Positions 46,549 to 55,750 of a DNA stretch of 64,000 nucleotides are shown one piece after another (position 1 is the first letter of the stretch; every line of letters starts with the position of its first letter). The DNA is from Natronobeatus ordinarius (GTDB lineage: Archaea; Halobacteriota; Halobacteria; Halobacteriales; Natrialbaceae): positions 2,356,001 to 2,420,000 of the forward strand of contig NZ_CP101456.1 in NCBI RefSeq assembly GCF_024362485.1, given 5' to 3'. Under the pieces are notes generated by a model. The model was not told the origin of the DNA. It saw nothing but the letters and a program-made list of their open reading frames with translations, and ran no database searches. The position numbers and the translations under genes are program-made.

Positions 46549-47537
46549 GTTCGGCGGTCACCACGCAGGAGTTGACGCTGGTCGAGGGCGTCCGCGACGC
46601 CCTCGCAGTCGAGATGGGCCGCGACGAGCGTGTGATGGTCCTCGGCGAGGACGTCGGCGAGAATGGCGGCGTCTTCCGCGCCACCGAGGGGCTCTACGAG
46701 GAGTTCGGCGAGGAACGCGTCGTAGACACGCCGCTCGCGGAGTCGGGTATCGTCGGCTCCGCCATCGGCCTGGCGATGTCGGGGATGCGCCCGGTCGCCG
46801 AGATGCAGTTCTCGGGCTTTTCCTACCCCGCGTTCGACCAGCTCGTGAGCCACGCCTCGCGGATCCGGTATCGCTCGAAGGGACAGTACACCTGCCCGCT
46901 CGTCGTCCGGATGCCCTACGGCGCTGGTATCCACGCGCCCGAACACCACTCCGAGTCGAAGGAGGCCTTTTTCGCCCACGAACCCGGCCTCGACGTGGTC
47001 ATCCCGAGCACGCCCGCCGACGCCAAGGGACTGCTCTCGAGTGCGATCCGCGACCCCGACCCCGTGATCGTCATGGAACCCAAGCGGATCTACCGGTCGT
47101 TCCGCGGGCCGGTCCCCGACGGCGAGTACACCGTTCCGATCGGTGAGGCGAACGTGCGCCGCGAGGGCGCGGACGTCTCCGTCTTCACCTGGGGCGCGAT
47201 GTGCGAACCCGCACTCGGCGCGGCCGAGGAACTCGCGGGCGACGTCGAGGTCGAGGTCGTGGATCTGCGCTCGCTCTCCCCGCTCGACGTCGAGACGGTG
47301 ACCGAGTCCGTAAAGAAGACCGGCCGGGCCGTCGTCGTCCACGAGGCCCCCATGAGCGGCGGATTCGGCGGCGAACTCGCCGCGACGATCCAGGAGGAAG
47401 CACTGTTCTACCTCGAGGCCCCCATCGAGCGCGTCACCGGCCTCGACACGCACGTCCCGCTGCACGCACTCGAGGACTTCTACCTGCCCAACGCCGCCCG
47501 GATCGTCGACGCAGTCGAGTCGACGATGCGCGTGTAA
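46545..47537 (+). CDS. 2-oxoacid dehydrogenase E1 component, beta subunit
   Basis: 330 residues. Typical E1beta features: VMVLGEDVGENGGVFRATEG, then ETPL-type region VVDTPLAESGIVGSAIGLAM, then VRMPYGAGIHAPEHHSES, and VHEAPMSGGFGGELAATIQ. It is translated in overlap with the alpha gene. No E2 (lipoyl acyltransferase) or E3 (dihydrolipoamide dehydrogenase) follows. The next gene is on the other strand. Confidence 0.94.
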   Translation: MSSAVTTQELTLVEGVRDALAVEMGRDERVMVLGEDVGENGGVFRATEGLYEEFGEERVVDTPLAESGIVGSAIGLAMSGMRPVAEMQFSGFSYPAFDQLVSHASRIRYRSKGQYTCPLVVRMPYGAGIHAPEHHSESKEAFFAHEPGLDVVIPSTPADAKGLLSSAIRDPDPVIVMEPKRIYRSFRGPVPDGEYTVPIGEANVRREGADVSVFTWGAMCEPALGAAEELAGDVEVEVVDLRSLSPLDVETVTESVKKTGRAVVVHEAPMSGGFGGELAATIQEEALFYLEAPIERVTGLDTHVPLHALEDFYLPNAARIVDAVESTMRV

Positions 47538-47579
47538 TCGACCGACTCGATCGATGTCGCGCGCTCGAGCGACAGACGC

Positions 47580-48329
47580 TCAGTTGACCTCGAGCGTCTC
47601 GAGGTCGATTCGGCCTCCCTCGTCGACGTCGAGTCGCTCGAGCGTTCCCGACTCGCCAGCGACGAGGTCGATCGATCCGGATTCGGTCCCGTCGCCGGGG
47701 AGGACGGCCGTCCCACCGACGAGGATCGGTGCGAGCAGCCCCGCCGCAACGACCCGGAGGTCCGTGAGCGAACCGACGGCGACTCGAGTCCCCTCGCCGA
47801 TTCCGTACGAGTCGACGACCTCGCGCGCGGCGTCGATCGCCGCGCCGTGGGTGAGCGTCCGGTCGCCGTCGGTCACGAGCGCCGTGTCGGGATCGATCGC
47901 GACGGGCGGGAACGACGGATTCTCGCTCCACAGCCCGGCGTCGAAGTAGTGGACGTCGGGCGAGTCGGGCTTCGTGCCGTAGCCGACGCGCTGGGCGCCG
48001 CGGGGGAGGTCGTACGCCGCGAGCTCGTCGGTCGGCGCCACGAGCGTGCGGAACGCCTCGTCGTCTCCGAGCGCCGTCGGCGGGGCAAAGCGCGTCGTCC
48101 CCTCGAGCAGCGCCGTGCCGAGGAAGGCGAGCACTGCGAACGGGCCGTCGCCGACGACGCCCACGGTAACGCCTCGGCGAACGCCGGTGTGACGCAAGAA
48201 GTTCCCGGCCTTCCAGGCGGACGTCAGGGTCCAGTGGTAGTCGAACTCGCGTCCGGTCTCGTCCTCGAGCGCCGGTCGGTCGGTCCGTCGGTCTCGCGTG
48301 AGCAGGTCGGCGACCGTTACCGCGTCCAT
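47580..48329 (-). CDS. Short AMP-dependent acyl-CoA synthetase-like protein
   Basis: 249 residues from MDAVTVADLLTRDRRTDRPA. The N-terminus resembles the first lobe of acyl-CoA synthetases (RPALEDETGREFDYHWTLTSAWKAGNFLRHTGV, GDGPFAVLAFLGTALLEGTT). The ATP-binding motif TSGTTG and the C-terminal lobe are missing, since full enzymes have over 500 residues. It is either a domain-only protein kept for another purpose or an old truncation. No frame continues it downstream. Confidence 0.7.
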   Translation of the reverse strand: MDAVTVADLLTRDRRTDRPALEDETGREFDYHWTLTSAWKAGNFLRHTGVRRGVTVGVVGDGPFAVLAFLGTALLEGTTRFAPPTALGDDEAFRTLVAPTDELAAYDLPRGAQRVGYGTKPDSPDVHYFDAGLWSENPSFPPVAIDPDTALVTDGDRTLTHGAAIDAAREVVDSYGIGEGTRVAVGSLTDLRVVAAGLLAPILVGGTAVLPGDGTESGSIDLVAGESGTLERLDVDEGGRIDLETLEVN

Positions 48330-48391
48330 AGCCGGGAGTATCGAGCGCGGGTGCAAAAGCGCGCCGACTCGAGTCAGTCGTTCCCTGGAAA

Positions 48392-48513
48392 TATAGTACT
48401 CGTTGAAACGATTTACACCCGGTCACAGCCGAGCGGCCAGCCTTAGCCTCGTCGTCAAGGCTGGCCGCCGACGTTCGTGACCGGGTGTGCAATGACTTTC
48501 AACGGGTACTATA
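48392..48513. mobile_element. 122-bp near-palindromic MITE-like element
   Basis: The two halves are inverted copies. TATAGTACTCGTTGAAA at 48392 matches the reverse complement of TTTCAACGGGTACTATA at 48497-48513. The similarity continues inward through CACCCGGTCAC and CGGCCAGCCTT to a loop of about 12 bases. Arms are about 54 bp with a few small indels. There is no coding capacity. It lies between the AMP-ligase-like gene start and the dnaJ 3' end. Confidence 0.75.
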
Positions 48514-48620
48514 ATGGTCCGATCGAGGTTACCAGCCTTTTGCGTTCAGTGTTCGATACGCACGTGGAGTGTGCCCCTCGCACGAGAACGGATCGCGTCG
48601 TCTACGAACGGGAGACGCCG

Positions 48621-49769
48621 TCAGAAACTCGACTTGAGTCGCTCGAAGAAGCCCTGTTCGACCTCGATCTCCTCACCGCCGGCCTCGGCGAATGCCTCGA
48701 GCGCCTCGCGCTGTTCGGCGTTCAGCTGCTCGGGGGTGACGACCTGCACTTTCACGTAGAGGTCGCCGTGGCCGCGCCGGCGGAGCCGGGGCATCCCCTT
48801 GCCCTCGAGTCGGAACGTCTCTCCGCTCTGGGTGCCGCCGGGGACCTCGAACTCGGCGGCGCCGTCGAGCGTCGGCACCTCGACGGTGTCGCCGAACACG
48901 GCCTGTGGGAACGAGAGCGCCAATCGGTACCGGAGGTCGTCGCCGTCGCGCTCGAACGCCTCGTGGTCGGCGACCGCGACGTCGATCAGCAGGTCGCCGT
49001 AGGGGCCGCCGTTGGGGCTCGGAGCACCCTCGCCTTCCATCCGAAGCGTCTGACCGTCCCGAATCCCCTCGGGGACCTCGACCGAGAGTTTCGCCTCCCG
49101 CCTGACGTACCCCTCGCCACGGCAGTCGTCACAGGTCTCGGAGTAGAGCGTCCCCTCCCCCTCACAACGCCGACAGGTCGTCGTCTGCTGGACGCGTCCG
49201 AGCGGCGTCTGCTGGACCTGCGTCACCTGGCCGCGGCCCTGACACTCCGGACAGGTCTGGGCCTCGGCACTGGGCGGGTGCCCCGTCCCATCGCACGTCT
49301 CACAGGTCTCGGGTCGCTCGATCGTGACCGCCTTCTCGACGCCTTCGTACGCCTCCTCGAGGTCGATTCTGAGGGTGGTCCGGAGGTCGCGGCCCTTGCG
49401 CGGTCGGTCGCGACCGCGGCCACCACCGCCAAAGACCTGCTCGAAGAGGTCGCCGAGGCCGCCGCCCATCCCACCCATGCCGCCGAACGGGTCGCCGCCC
49501 ATCCCGCCAGCGCCGCCGGCGCCCGCGTCGAAGCCGTGTTTTTCGGCCTGCTCGAACCGGTCGTGACCCAGCCGGTCGTAGGCCTGGCGGCTCTCCTCGT
49601 CGGTGAGCACCTTCTTGGCCTTCTGGATCTTCTTGAACTTCTCCTCGGCGTCGGGGTCGTCGCTCACGTCCGGGTGGTACTTCGCGGCCTTCTTCCGATA
49701 GGCTCGCTTGATGTCCTCGGCCGACGCGTCGCGACTCACGCCGAGTACGTCGTAGAAATCCTCGCTCAT
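48621..49769 (-). CDS. dnaJ: Chaperone DnaJ
   Basis: 382 residues. The J domain contains the HPD tripeptide (AKYHPDVSDD). A glycine/phenylalanine-rich linker follows (GGDPFGGMGGMGGG). Four CxxCxGxG zinc motifs are present: CETCDGTG, CPECQGRG, CRRCEGEG and CDDCRGEG. The C-terminal substrate-binding domain is complete. It delivers unfolded clients to DnaK and stimulates its ATPase. It is the last gene of the grpE-dnaK-dnaJ cluster, 70 nt after dnaK. Confidence 0.97.
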   Translation of the reverse strand: MSEDFYDVLGVSRDASAEDIKRAYRKKAAKYHPDVSDDPDAEEKFKKIQKAKKVLTDEESRQAYDRLGHDRFEQAEKHGFDAGAGGAGGMGGDPFGGMGGMGGGLGDLFEQVFGGGGRGRDRPRKGRDLRTTLRIDLEEAYEGVEKAVTIERPETCETCDGTGHPPSAEAQTCPECQGRGQVTQVQQTPLGRVQQTTTCRRCEGEGTLYSETCDDCRGEGYVRREAKLSVEVPEGIRDGQTLRMEGEGAPSPNGGPYGDLLIDVAVADHEAFERDGDDLRYRLALSFPQAVFGDTVEVPTLDGAAEFEVPGGTQSGETFRLEGKGMPRLRRRGHGDLYVKVQVVTPEQLNAEQREALEAFAEAGGEEIEVEQGFFERLKSSF

Positions 49770-49839
49770 TCGTTGTCACCCGGTAATCCGTTGAAACACT
49801 TGAAACGAACGCTCTGCGGAAACCGGGTCGAATCCCCGA

Positions 49840-51750
49840 TTACCGCTCGTCGTCTTCGTCGTCGATGTCCTCGAAGTCCGCGTCGACGAACTCCTCGCCC
49901 TCGTCGCCGGGAGCCGTCCCTTCCGGACCCGGGTTCGGGCCGTCGCCCATGCCACCGGGTCCGCCTGCGGGGCCAGCACCGGCCGCACCCGGACCGCCAC
50001 CAGCCGCCGCCTCCTGGTAGATCTGCTTGCCGATCTCCTGGAGTTCCGTGCTGAGCTCCTGGGTCGCCGCCTCGATCTCCTCGGCGTCGGCCTCGTCGTC
50101 GTCGACCGTCTCCTCTACGTCCTCGATTGCGGCCTCGATGCTCGAGCGCAGGTCGTCGCCGACCTCGTCGTTCTCCTCGAGCAGCGTTTCGGCGCGCTGG
50201 ATCGTCGCCTCGGCGGTGTTGCGGGCCTCGATGCGCTCGCGGCGCTGTTTGTCCTCCTCGGCGTGTTCTTCGGCCTCGCGCTGCATACGCTCGATCTCGG
50301 CATCCGAAAGGCCAGCACCGCCCTCGATCGTGATTTCTTCGCTGGTCCCGGTTCCTTTGTCCTCGGCTGCGACGTTGACGATGCCGTTCTCGTCGAGGCT
50401 GAACGTGACCTCGATCTGGGGCGTGCCGGCGGGCGCCGGCGGGATGCCGGTCAGGTGGAACTCGCCGAGCAGTTCGTTTTTCTCGGCGAGTTCGCGCTCG
50501 CCCTGGAAGACTCGCACCTGCACCGAGGTCTGGTTGTCAGCCGCGGTGGTGAAGATCTTCGACGCCTCGGTCGGGATCGTCGTGTTCTTCTCGATGAGCC
50601 GCTCGAAGAGGCCGCCTTTGACCTCGATACCCAGCGAGAGCGGCGTGACGTCGAGCAAGACGATGTCGTCGACCTCACCACCGAGAACGCCACCCTGGAT
50701 CGCCGCACCCAGCGCGACGGCCTCGTCGGGGTTGACGTTCTTCTGGGGCTCTTGCCCGGTGAGTTCCTCGACCTTCGCCGACACCTGGGGCATCCGGGTC
50801 GAACCGCCGACGAGCAGCACTTCGTCGATGTCGTCTTTGCTGTAGCCGGCGTCCTCGAGTGCCTGCTCAGTCGGGCCGACCGTGCGGTCGATCAGGTCCG
50901 TCGTGAGCGACTCGAACTTCGCGCGGGTGAGACTCTGCTCAAGGTGGATCGGGCCGTCGTCGGTCGCGGTGATAAAGGGCAGGTTGATCTCTGTTTCCTT
51001 GCGCGAGGAGAGCTCGATCTTGGCCTCCTCGGCGGCGTCTTTCAGCCGCTGGAGCGCCTGGCGGTCCTCGCGGAGGTCGATGCCGTGGTCGGCCTCGAAG
51101 TCGTCGGCGAGCCAATCGATGATCGCCTCGTCCCAGTCGTCGCCACCGAGGTCGTTGTCACCGTTCGTGGCGACAACCTCGTAGACGCCGCCGCCGAGGT
51201 CGAGGATGGAGACGTCGAACGTCCCACCGCCGAGGTCGTAGACGAGCACGGTCTGGTCCGAATCGTCGTCGAGGCCGTAGGCCATCGACGCGGCGGTGGG
51301 CTCGTTGACGATCCGTTCGACCTCGAAGCCGGCGATCTCGCCGGCGTCTTTGGTCGCCTGGCGCTGGCGGTCGGAGAAGTACGCCGGGACCGTGATGACG
51401 GCCTTCTCGACCTCGTCGCCAAGGTAGTCCTCGGCGTCGCGCTTGATCTTCTGGAGGATCATCGCCGAGATCTGATGAGGCGTGTACTCCTCGTCCTCGA
51501 TCTCGACGGTGTAGTCGTCCTCGCCGATGTGGCGCTTGATCGAGGCGATCGTCTTCTCCGGGTTCTGGATCGCCTGGTTCTTCGCCGGCTTGCCGACGAG
51601 CCGTTCGTCGTCGTCGGTGAACGCGACGACCGAGGGCGTCGTCCGATCGCCTTCGGCGTTGACGATGATCTCCGGATCGCCACCTTCCATTACGGCGAAC
51701 GCGCTGTTCGTCGTCCCAAGGTCGATACCGAGAATCTTGTTGCTCGCCAT
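49840..51750 (-). CDS. dnaK: Chaperone DnaK (Hsp70)
   Basis: 636 residues from [20 protein letters not shown]. ATPase motifs: phosphate 1 at the N-terminus, [19 protein letters not shown] near residue 170, and [13 protein letters not shown] near residue 310. The substrate-binding domain starts at [14 protein letters not shown]. The lid is followed by a glycine/proline-rich and acidic tail. Haloarchaea acquired this system from bacteria. It is the middle gene of the chaperone cluster. Confidence 0.97.
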   Translation of the reverse strand: MASNKILGIDLGTTNSAFAVMEGGDPEIIVNAEGDRTTPSVVAFTDDDERLVGKPAKNQAIQNPEKTIASIKRHIGEDDYTVEIEDEEYTPHQISAMILQKIKRDAEDYLGDEVEKAVITVPAYFSDRQRQATKDAGEIAGFEVERIVNEPTAASMAYGLDDDSDQTVLVYDLGGGTFDVSILDLGGGVYEVVATNGDNDLGGDDWDEAIIDWLADDFEADHGIDLREDRQALQRLKDAAEEAKIELSSRKETEINLPFITATDDGPIHLEQSLTRAKFESLTTDLIDRTVGPTEQALEDAGYSKDDIDEVLLVGGSTRMPQVSAKVEELTGQEPQKNVNPDEAVALGAAIQGGVLGGEVDDIVLLDVTPLSLGIEVKGGLFERLIEKNTTIPTEASKIFTTAADNQTSVQVRVFQGERELAEKNELLGEFHLTGIPPAPAGTPQIEVTFSLDENGIVNVAAEDKGTGTSEEITIEGGAGLSDAEIERMQREAEEHAEEDKQRRERIEARNTAEATIQRAETLLEENDEVGDDLRSSIEAAIEDVEETVDDDEADAEEIEAATQELSTELQEIGKQIYQEAAAGGGPGAAGAGPAGGPGGMGDGPNPGPEGTAPGDEGEEFVDADFEDIDDEDDER

Positions 51751-51957
51751 TACGGGGGTAGTTGTGTGCACTTTGTTTTAAAGGTTGCTACACGAGTCGC
51801 GGGTGCGAATTAAATTCACATCCCCGAGCCAGGGAGCGTCCGCTCAGCCAGATCGGTCGTCGAAAATCGTCGAATCAGTCATCGGGACTGTTGGAACGAT
51901 CTACCGCCGATCTCCAGCGGCGAGCCCGACGATCGGTGGTAACTCCAATTGTCCCTA

Positions 51958-53028
51958 TCAGTCGTCTCGAGCGGCGTTCTCGGCCTGGTTCGACTCGTCG
52001 TCCGAATCTTCCGCTTTCGAATCGACGTCCCCGTCGGCTACGATCTCGCCATCGAGTTCGATCGCTTCGTCGTCGCCATCGGCCTCCTCGTCGGGATCGT
52101 CGGCGTCGGCGTCAGACTCGTGGCCGGACTCTCCTACCGCCGCGTCGGCCGCGGGCTCGTCGTCCGTCGCGTCGTCACGGTCGTCCGCGAGTTCGCCGTT
52201 GCTCACCGTCACCTGGGCGCTCCGGATGACTTTCCCGCCCATCTCGTAGCCGGGGGCGAACACGTCGTCGATCGACCCCTCCGGCAGCGCGCTGTCGACG
52301 GTCACCATCACTTCGTGGCGCTGGGGATCGACTTCGGTCCCCGGTTCGGGAGCGATCTCTTCGACGTTCTCGTCGTCGAGGACGCGATCGAACTCGCGGA
52401 GCGTCATCTCGACGCCCTCACGAAGCGCCGCCACGTCGTCACTCTCCTCTTCGAGCGCCCGATTCAGGTTGTCGCGGACGCCGACGAGGCGCACGACGAG
52501 ATCCTCCGTCGCACGCGCTTTGAGCTGCTCCTGGCGCTTTTTCGCCCGCTTCTTGTAGTTCTGGAAGTCAGCCTGCGTCCGCGCGTACGCTCCCTCGAGT
52601 TCGTCGATTCGCTCGTCGCGTCGCTCGAGTTCGGCCTCCCGTTGCTCGAGTTCGGCCTCGAGTTCCGAGTATCGTTCCTGGAGGCGGTCGATCGTCTCTG
52701 ACTGTTCGTCGAGTCGCTCCGTGAGGTCCTCGAGTTCCGCGCGCTGTTCCTCGACCGTCTGGTTGCGCTCGCGGGCGGTCTCGACGATCGCGTTGACCTC
52801 GTGGGCGAGTTCGTCGTCGAGTTCGGTGAGTCGATCCAGGAGTCGCCTGACGTCGTCGCTCGTCTGGGGCACCTGGTCGGCGGGTTCGTGCTCGGACGTG
52901 CTCGTTTCGTCGGTCGACTCACGTCCGGTGTCGGCTGTCGAAGGGTCGTCCTCGGCGTCGTCGCCGCTGGACTGCTCCCCGGACGGAACATCCTGGGTAG
53001 CCGGGTTCGTACCCTCGTCTTCGCTCAT
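51958..53028 (-). CDS. grpE: Nucleotide exchange factor GrpE
   Basis: 356 residues, much longer than a typical GrpE (about 200). A disordered acidic N-terminus (about 60 residues) is followed by a long coiled coil (75-160), and then the GrpE core ARTQADFQNYKKRAKKRQEQ with the beta domain VDPQRHEVMVTVDSALPEGS. A second disordered acidic tail occupies about 280-356. It releases ADP from DnaK. As first gene of the cluster it sits 207 bp before dnaK, which probably has its own promoter. Confidence 0.93.
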   Translation of the reverse strand: MSEDEGTNPATQDVPSGEQSSGDDAEDDPSTADTGRESTDETSTSEHEPADQVPQTSDDVRRLLDRLTELDDELAHEVNAIVETARERNQTVEEQRAELEDLTERLDEQSETIDRLQERYSELEAELEQREAELERRDERIDELEGAYARTQADFQNYKKRAKKRQEQLKARATEDLVVRLVGVRDNLNRALEEESDDVAALREGVEMTLREFDRVLDDENVEEIAPEPGTEVDPQRHEVMVTVDSALPEGSIDDVFAPGYEMGGKVIRSAQVTVSNGELADDRDDATDDEPAADAAVGESGHESDADADDPDEEADGDDEAIELDGEIVADGDVDSKAEDSDDESNQAENAARDD

Positions 53029-53144
53029 GTCTCAGTCAAAGAACAGCGGTACTAAAAGGATTGAGGTCCGCCTTCGCAGGTCTCCCCCCGCCCGATCCGA
53101 CTCTCCCGGAGCGCCTATGTACGTCCCACCTCGAAGCACCCGTC

Positions 53145-54554
53145 GTGGACCCCATCGAGCTCGCCTCCGAGGACGGGACGATCCGCGTCGACGGCGACGA
53201 GGTTCCCCAATCGATCGCCACCGACGCGCCGTGGCTCGAGTACGATAGCCGAACCGACGTCGTTCGAGCGCCGGCCTTTCGCTACGCCGAGCTTCGACAG
53301 CTCCTCGAGGCGACCGGCCGGCCGCTCGACGACGCCGTCCTCGACCTCGAGGCTCTCCCCGCGCTGCACTCGGCGTACGAGCTTCGCACCTACCAGCGCG
53401 ACGCCCTCGAAGACTGGCTCGAGACCGACCGCTGGGGCGGGCTCGACGATCACACACCGCCGCTGCCGGTGGCGTGCGCCCCCGCGGGCGTGCTCGAACT
53501 CCCCACCGGCAGCGGAAAGACCGTCGTCGCGCTGAAGGCCATCGAACGCCTCTCAGTCCCGACGCTCGTCGTCGTCCCCACCATCGACCTGCTCGAGCAA
53601 TGGCAACGAGAACTCGAGCGTGAGTTTTCGATCCCAGTCGGCCGGTTCGGTGGCGGTGAACAGCGCCTCGAGGCGCTCACGGTCTCGACGTACGACTCGG
53701 CGTACCTCAAGGCTGATTCGGTGGGCGACCGGTTCGGCTTCGTCGTCTTCGACGAGGCCCACCACCTCGGCGGCGAGGGCTACCGCGAGATTGCCCGCCT
53801 GCTCGCCGCACCCGCACGGATGGGGCTCACTGCCACGTTCGAACGGCCCGACGGTGCCCACGAAGTGATCGAGGCGCTCGTCGGCCCCTGCTGTCACCGG
53901 GTCGACGTCGACGAACTCGCCGGCGACCACCTCGCCGACTACGACCTCAAGCGACTCGAGGTGGCGCTGACGCCGGCCGAGCGCGACGAGTACGACCGCC
54001 ACCAGAAGGTCTTCACCGACTACCTCGCCCGGTCGAACGTCCAGCTTCGAAGCGGTTCTGACTACCAGAAGCTCGTCATGCGGTCGGGCTCGGATCCGCG
54101 CGCTCGAGAGGCCCTGCTCGCCAAACAGCGCGCTCGTGAGATCGTCTTCGGCAGCGAGGCCAAACTCGACGCCCTCGAGGACATCCTCGAAGACCACCGC
54201 GAAGATCGGGTCATCGTCTTCACGGCGTACAACGACCTCGCCTACGGCGTCGCCGAGCGCTTCCTGCTCCCCGCGCTGACCCACCAGACGGGCGCGAGTG
54301 AACGTCGAGAGATTCTCGAGCGGTTTCGCGAGGGGACGTACTCGCGCGTCGTCACCTCGAACGTCCTCGACGAGGGAGTGGACGTCCCCGACGCGAACGT
54401 CGCGGTCGTCCTCTCGGGCAGCGGCAGCGAACGGGAGTTCACCCAGCGCCTCGGGCGGATCCTCCGGCCCAAGGACGACGGCGGGCGCGCCCTGCTGTAC
54501 GAGGTCGTCAGCGGCGACACCGCCGAGGAGCGCGTCGCCGACCGTCGGCGCTAA
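53145..54554 (+). CDS. XPB/Rad25-type DNA helicase
   Basis: 469 residues with a GTG start at 53145 (MDPIELASEDGTIRVDGDEV); the open frame extends to 53061, but those residues overlap the grpE promoter. Motif I is ELPTGSGKT, motif II is DEAHH, motif III is GLTATFER, and motif VI is QRLGRILRP. Archaeal XPB is a 3'-5' SF2 translocase implicated in repair. It partners the Bax1 nuclease encoded two genes downstream on the same strand. Confidence 0.9.
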   Translation: MDPIELASEDGTIRVDGDEVPQSIATDAPWLEYDSRTDVVRAPAFRYAELRQLLEATGRPLDDAVLDLEALPALHSAYELRTYQRDALEDWLETDRWGGLDDHTPPLPVACAPAGVLELPTGSGKTVVALKAIERLSVPTLVVVPTIDLLEQWQRELEREFSIPVGRFGGGEQRLEALTVSTYDSAYLKADSVGDRFGFVVFDEAHHLGGEGYREIARLLAAPARMGLTATFERPDGAHEVIEALVGPCCHRVDVDELAGDHLADYDLKRLEVALTPAERDEYDRHQKVFTDYLARSNVQLRSGSDYQKLVMRSGSDPRAREALLAKQRAREIVFGSEAKLDALEDILEDHREDRVIVFTAYNDLAYGVAERFLLPALTHQTGASERREILERFREGTYSRVVTSNVLDEGVDVPDANVAVVLSGSGSEREFTQRLGRILRPKDDGGRALLYEVVSGDTAEERVADRRR

Positions 54555-54672
54555 CACTGACGCGACGCTGGCGGTCTAGGCGGTGTATGTGTCGCCCGAC
54601 TCGAACATCGCCTCGAGGTTCGTCACCGCCTCGAAGACGGTCGAACGATTCGGGATGACAGAGCGTGCCGCC

Positions 54673-55560
54673 TCAGGCGACGCGCACGTCGGCCTGCTCG
54701 GTGACGGCGAGTTCGCCCGTGAGTTCGGAGTGGGGGTAGGGCATGTCGATCCCTTCGGCGTCGAAGCGGTTCTTGACGGCCTCGATGAACGTCGCCTGAA
54801 CACCGGCCGGACTCTGCGCTTCGGGATCGATCCAGAGGCGCCCGGAGAGGACGACCGCGGAGTCGCCGAGGTCGGCCACCGCGACCTCCGGCGCGGGGTC
54901 GGGAAGCGCGCCCACGACCCGCTTCGCCTCGTCGGTGATTACGTCCCTGGCGTGGGCGATGTCGACGTCGTAGCCGATACCGAAGTCGTAGCTCACTCTG
55001 AGCTGTTCGTTTCCGTTCGGGTTGACGAGCGCCGAGTTGGCCAGTTCGGCGTTCGGCACGGTCACGAGTTCGTTGTCGACCGTGTCGAGTTTCGTGACGC
55101 GGAGCTGAATCTCGCGGACGACGCCGGCGTTGCCGTCCCACTCGACCGTGTCGCCCACCCTGAACGGCTCGTCTTTGACGATGAAGACGCCGGCGACGAA
55201 GTTCGCGATCAGGTCCTGAGACGCGAACCCCACGGCGAGCACGAGAGCGCCCGCGAGGGCCGAAAACGCGACGAGGATCGTCCCGAATCCGGCGATGGTC
55301 GCGGCGAGGGCGAGCGCGCCGACCAGCACGACGATGCCGACGACGCTCTTCGTGAGACCCACGAGTCCCTCGGCGAACCCGCGCGACTCGAGTGAGCGCC
55401 CGGTGAGACTCACGAGGACGCGTTTGCCGAGCCAGTAGATGATCGCGAACGAGACGAGAAAGAGCGCCACCGTAGTGGCGGCTTCAAGGAGTGCCGGCCC
55501 GTAGCCGCCGAGCGTCTGAGCGAGCCAGTTCCCGTCGGGCGTTATTTGTAATTTGTGCAT
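54673..55560 (-). CDS. MscS-type mechanosensitive channel
   Basis: 295 residues from MHKLQITPDGNWLAQTLGG. Three or four membrane segments, with the pore helix and the conserved GFASQDLIANFVAGVFIVKDE near residue 115. The beta domain follows (FRVGDTVEWDG), and the C-terminus is an alpha/beta domain. It releases ions on osmotic downshock. It is on the opposite strand between the XPB and Bax1 genes, which usually lie next to each other. Confidence 0.9.
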   Translation of the reverse strand: MHKLQITPDGNWLAQTLGGYGPALLEAATTVALFLVSFAIIYWLGKRVLVSLTGRSLESRGFAEGLVGLTKSVVGIVVLVGALALAATIAGFGTILVAFSALAGALVLAVGFASQDLIANFVAGVFIVKDEPFRVGDTVEWDGNAGVVREIQLRVTKLDTVDNELVTVPNAELANSALVNPNGNEQLRVSYDFGIGYDVDIAHARDVITDEAKRVVGALPDPAPEVAVADLGDSAVVLSGRLWIDPEAQSPAGVQATFIEAVKNRFDAEGIDMPYPHSELTGELAVTEQADVRVA

Positions 55561-55750
55561 CACGTAACTACTGGCCCCCCTCCTAAAAGTCCTTTTTCGC
55601 GCCCCGAACTGACTGTACGCGGCTCGGATCTGTCCACGATCGATCCTGTCCTGTGGTGATAGGTTCGGGGACGATCCGGCCGGCGGACGCGTCGCGGTGA
55701 ACGCCGACGTCCGGGTGACTTTTGAACTCGTCACCCTCACCAGGGAGTAG

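Noticed and set aside
53061-53144. ATG start of the XPB gene at 53061
   Set aside because: The 28 extra residues overlap the grpE promoter and are not halophile-like. The GTG at 53145 gives a normal N-terminus, though the longer start cannot be fully excluded.
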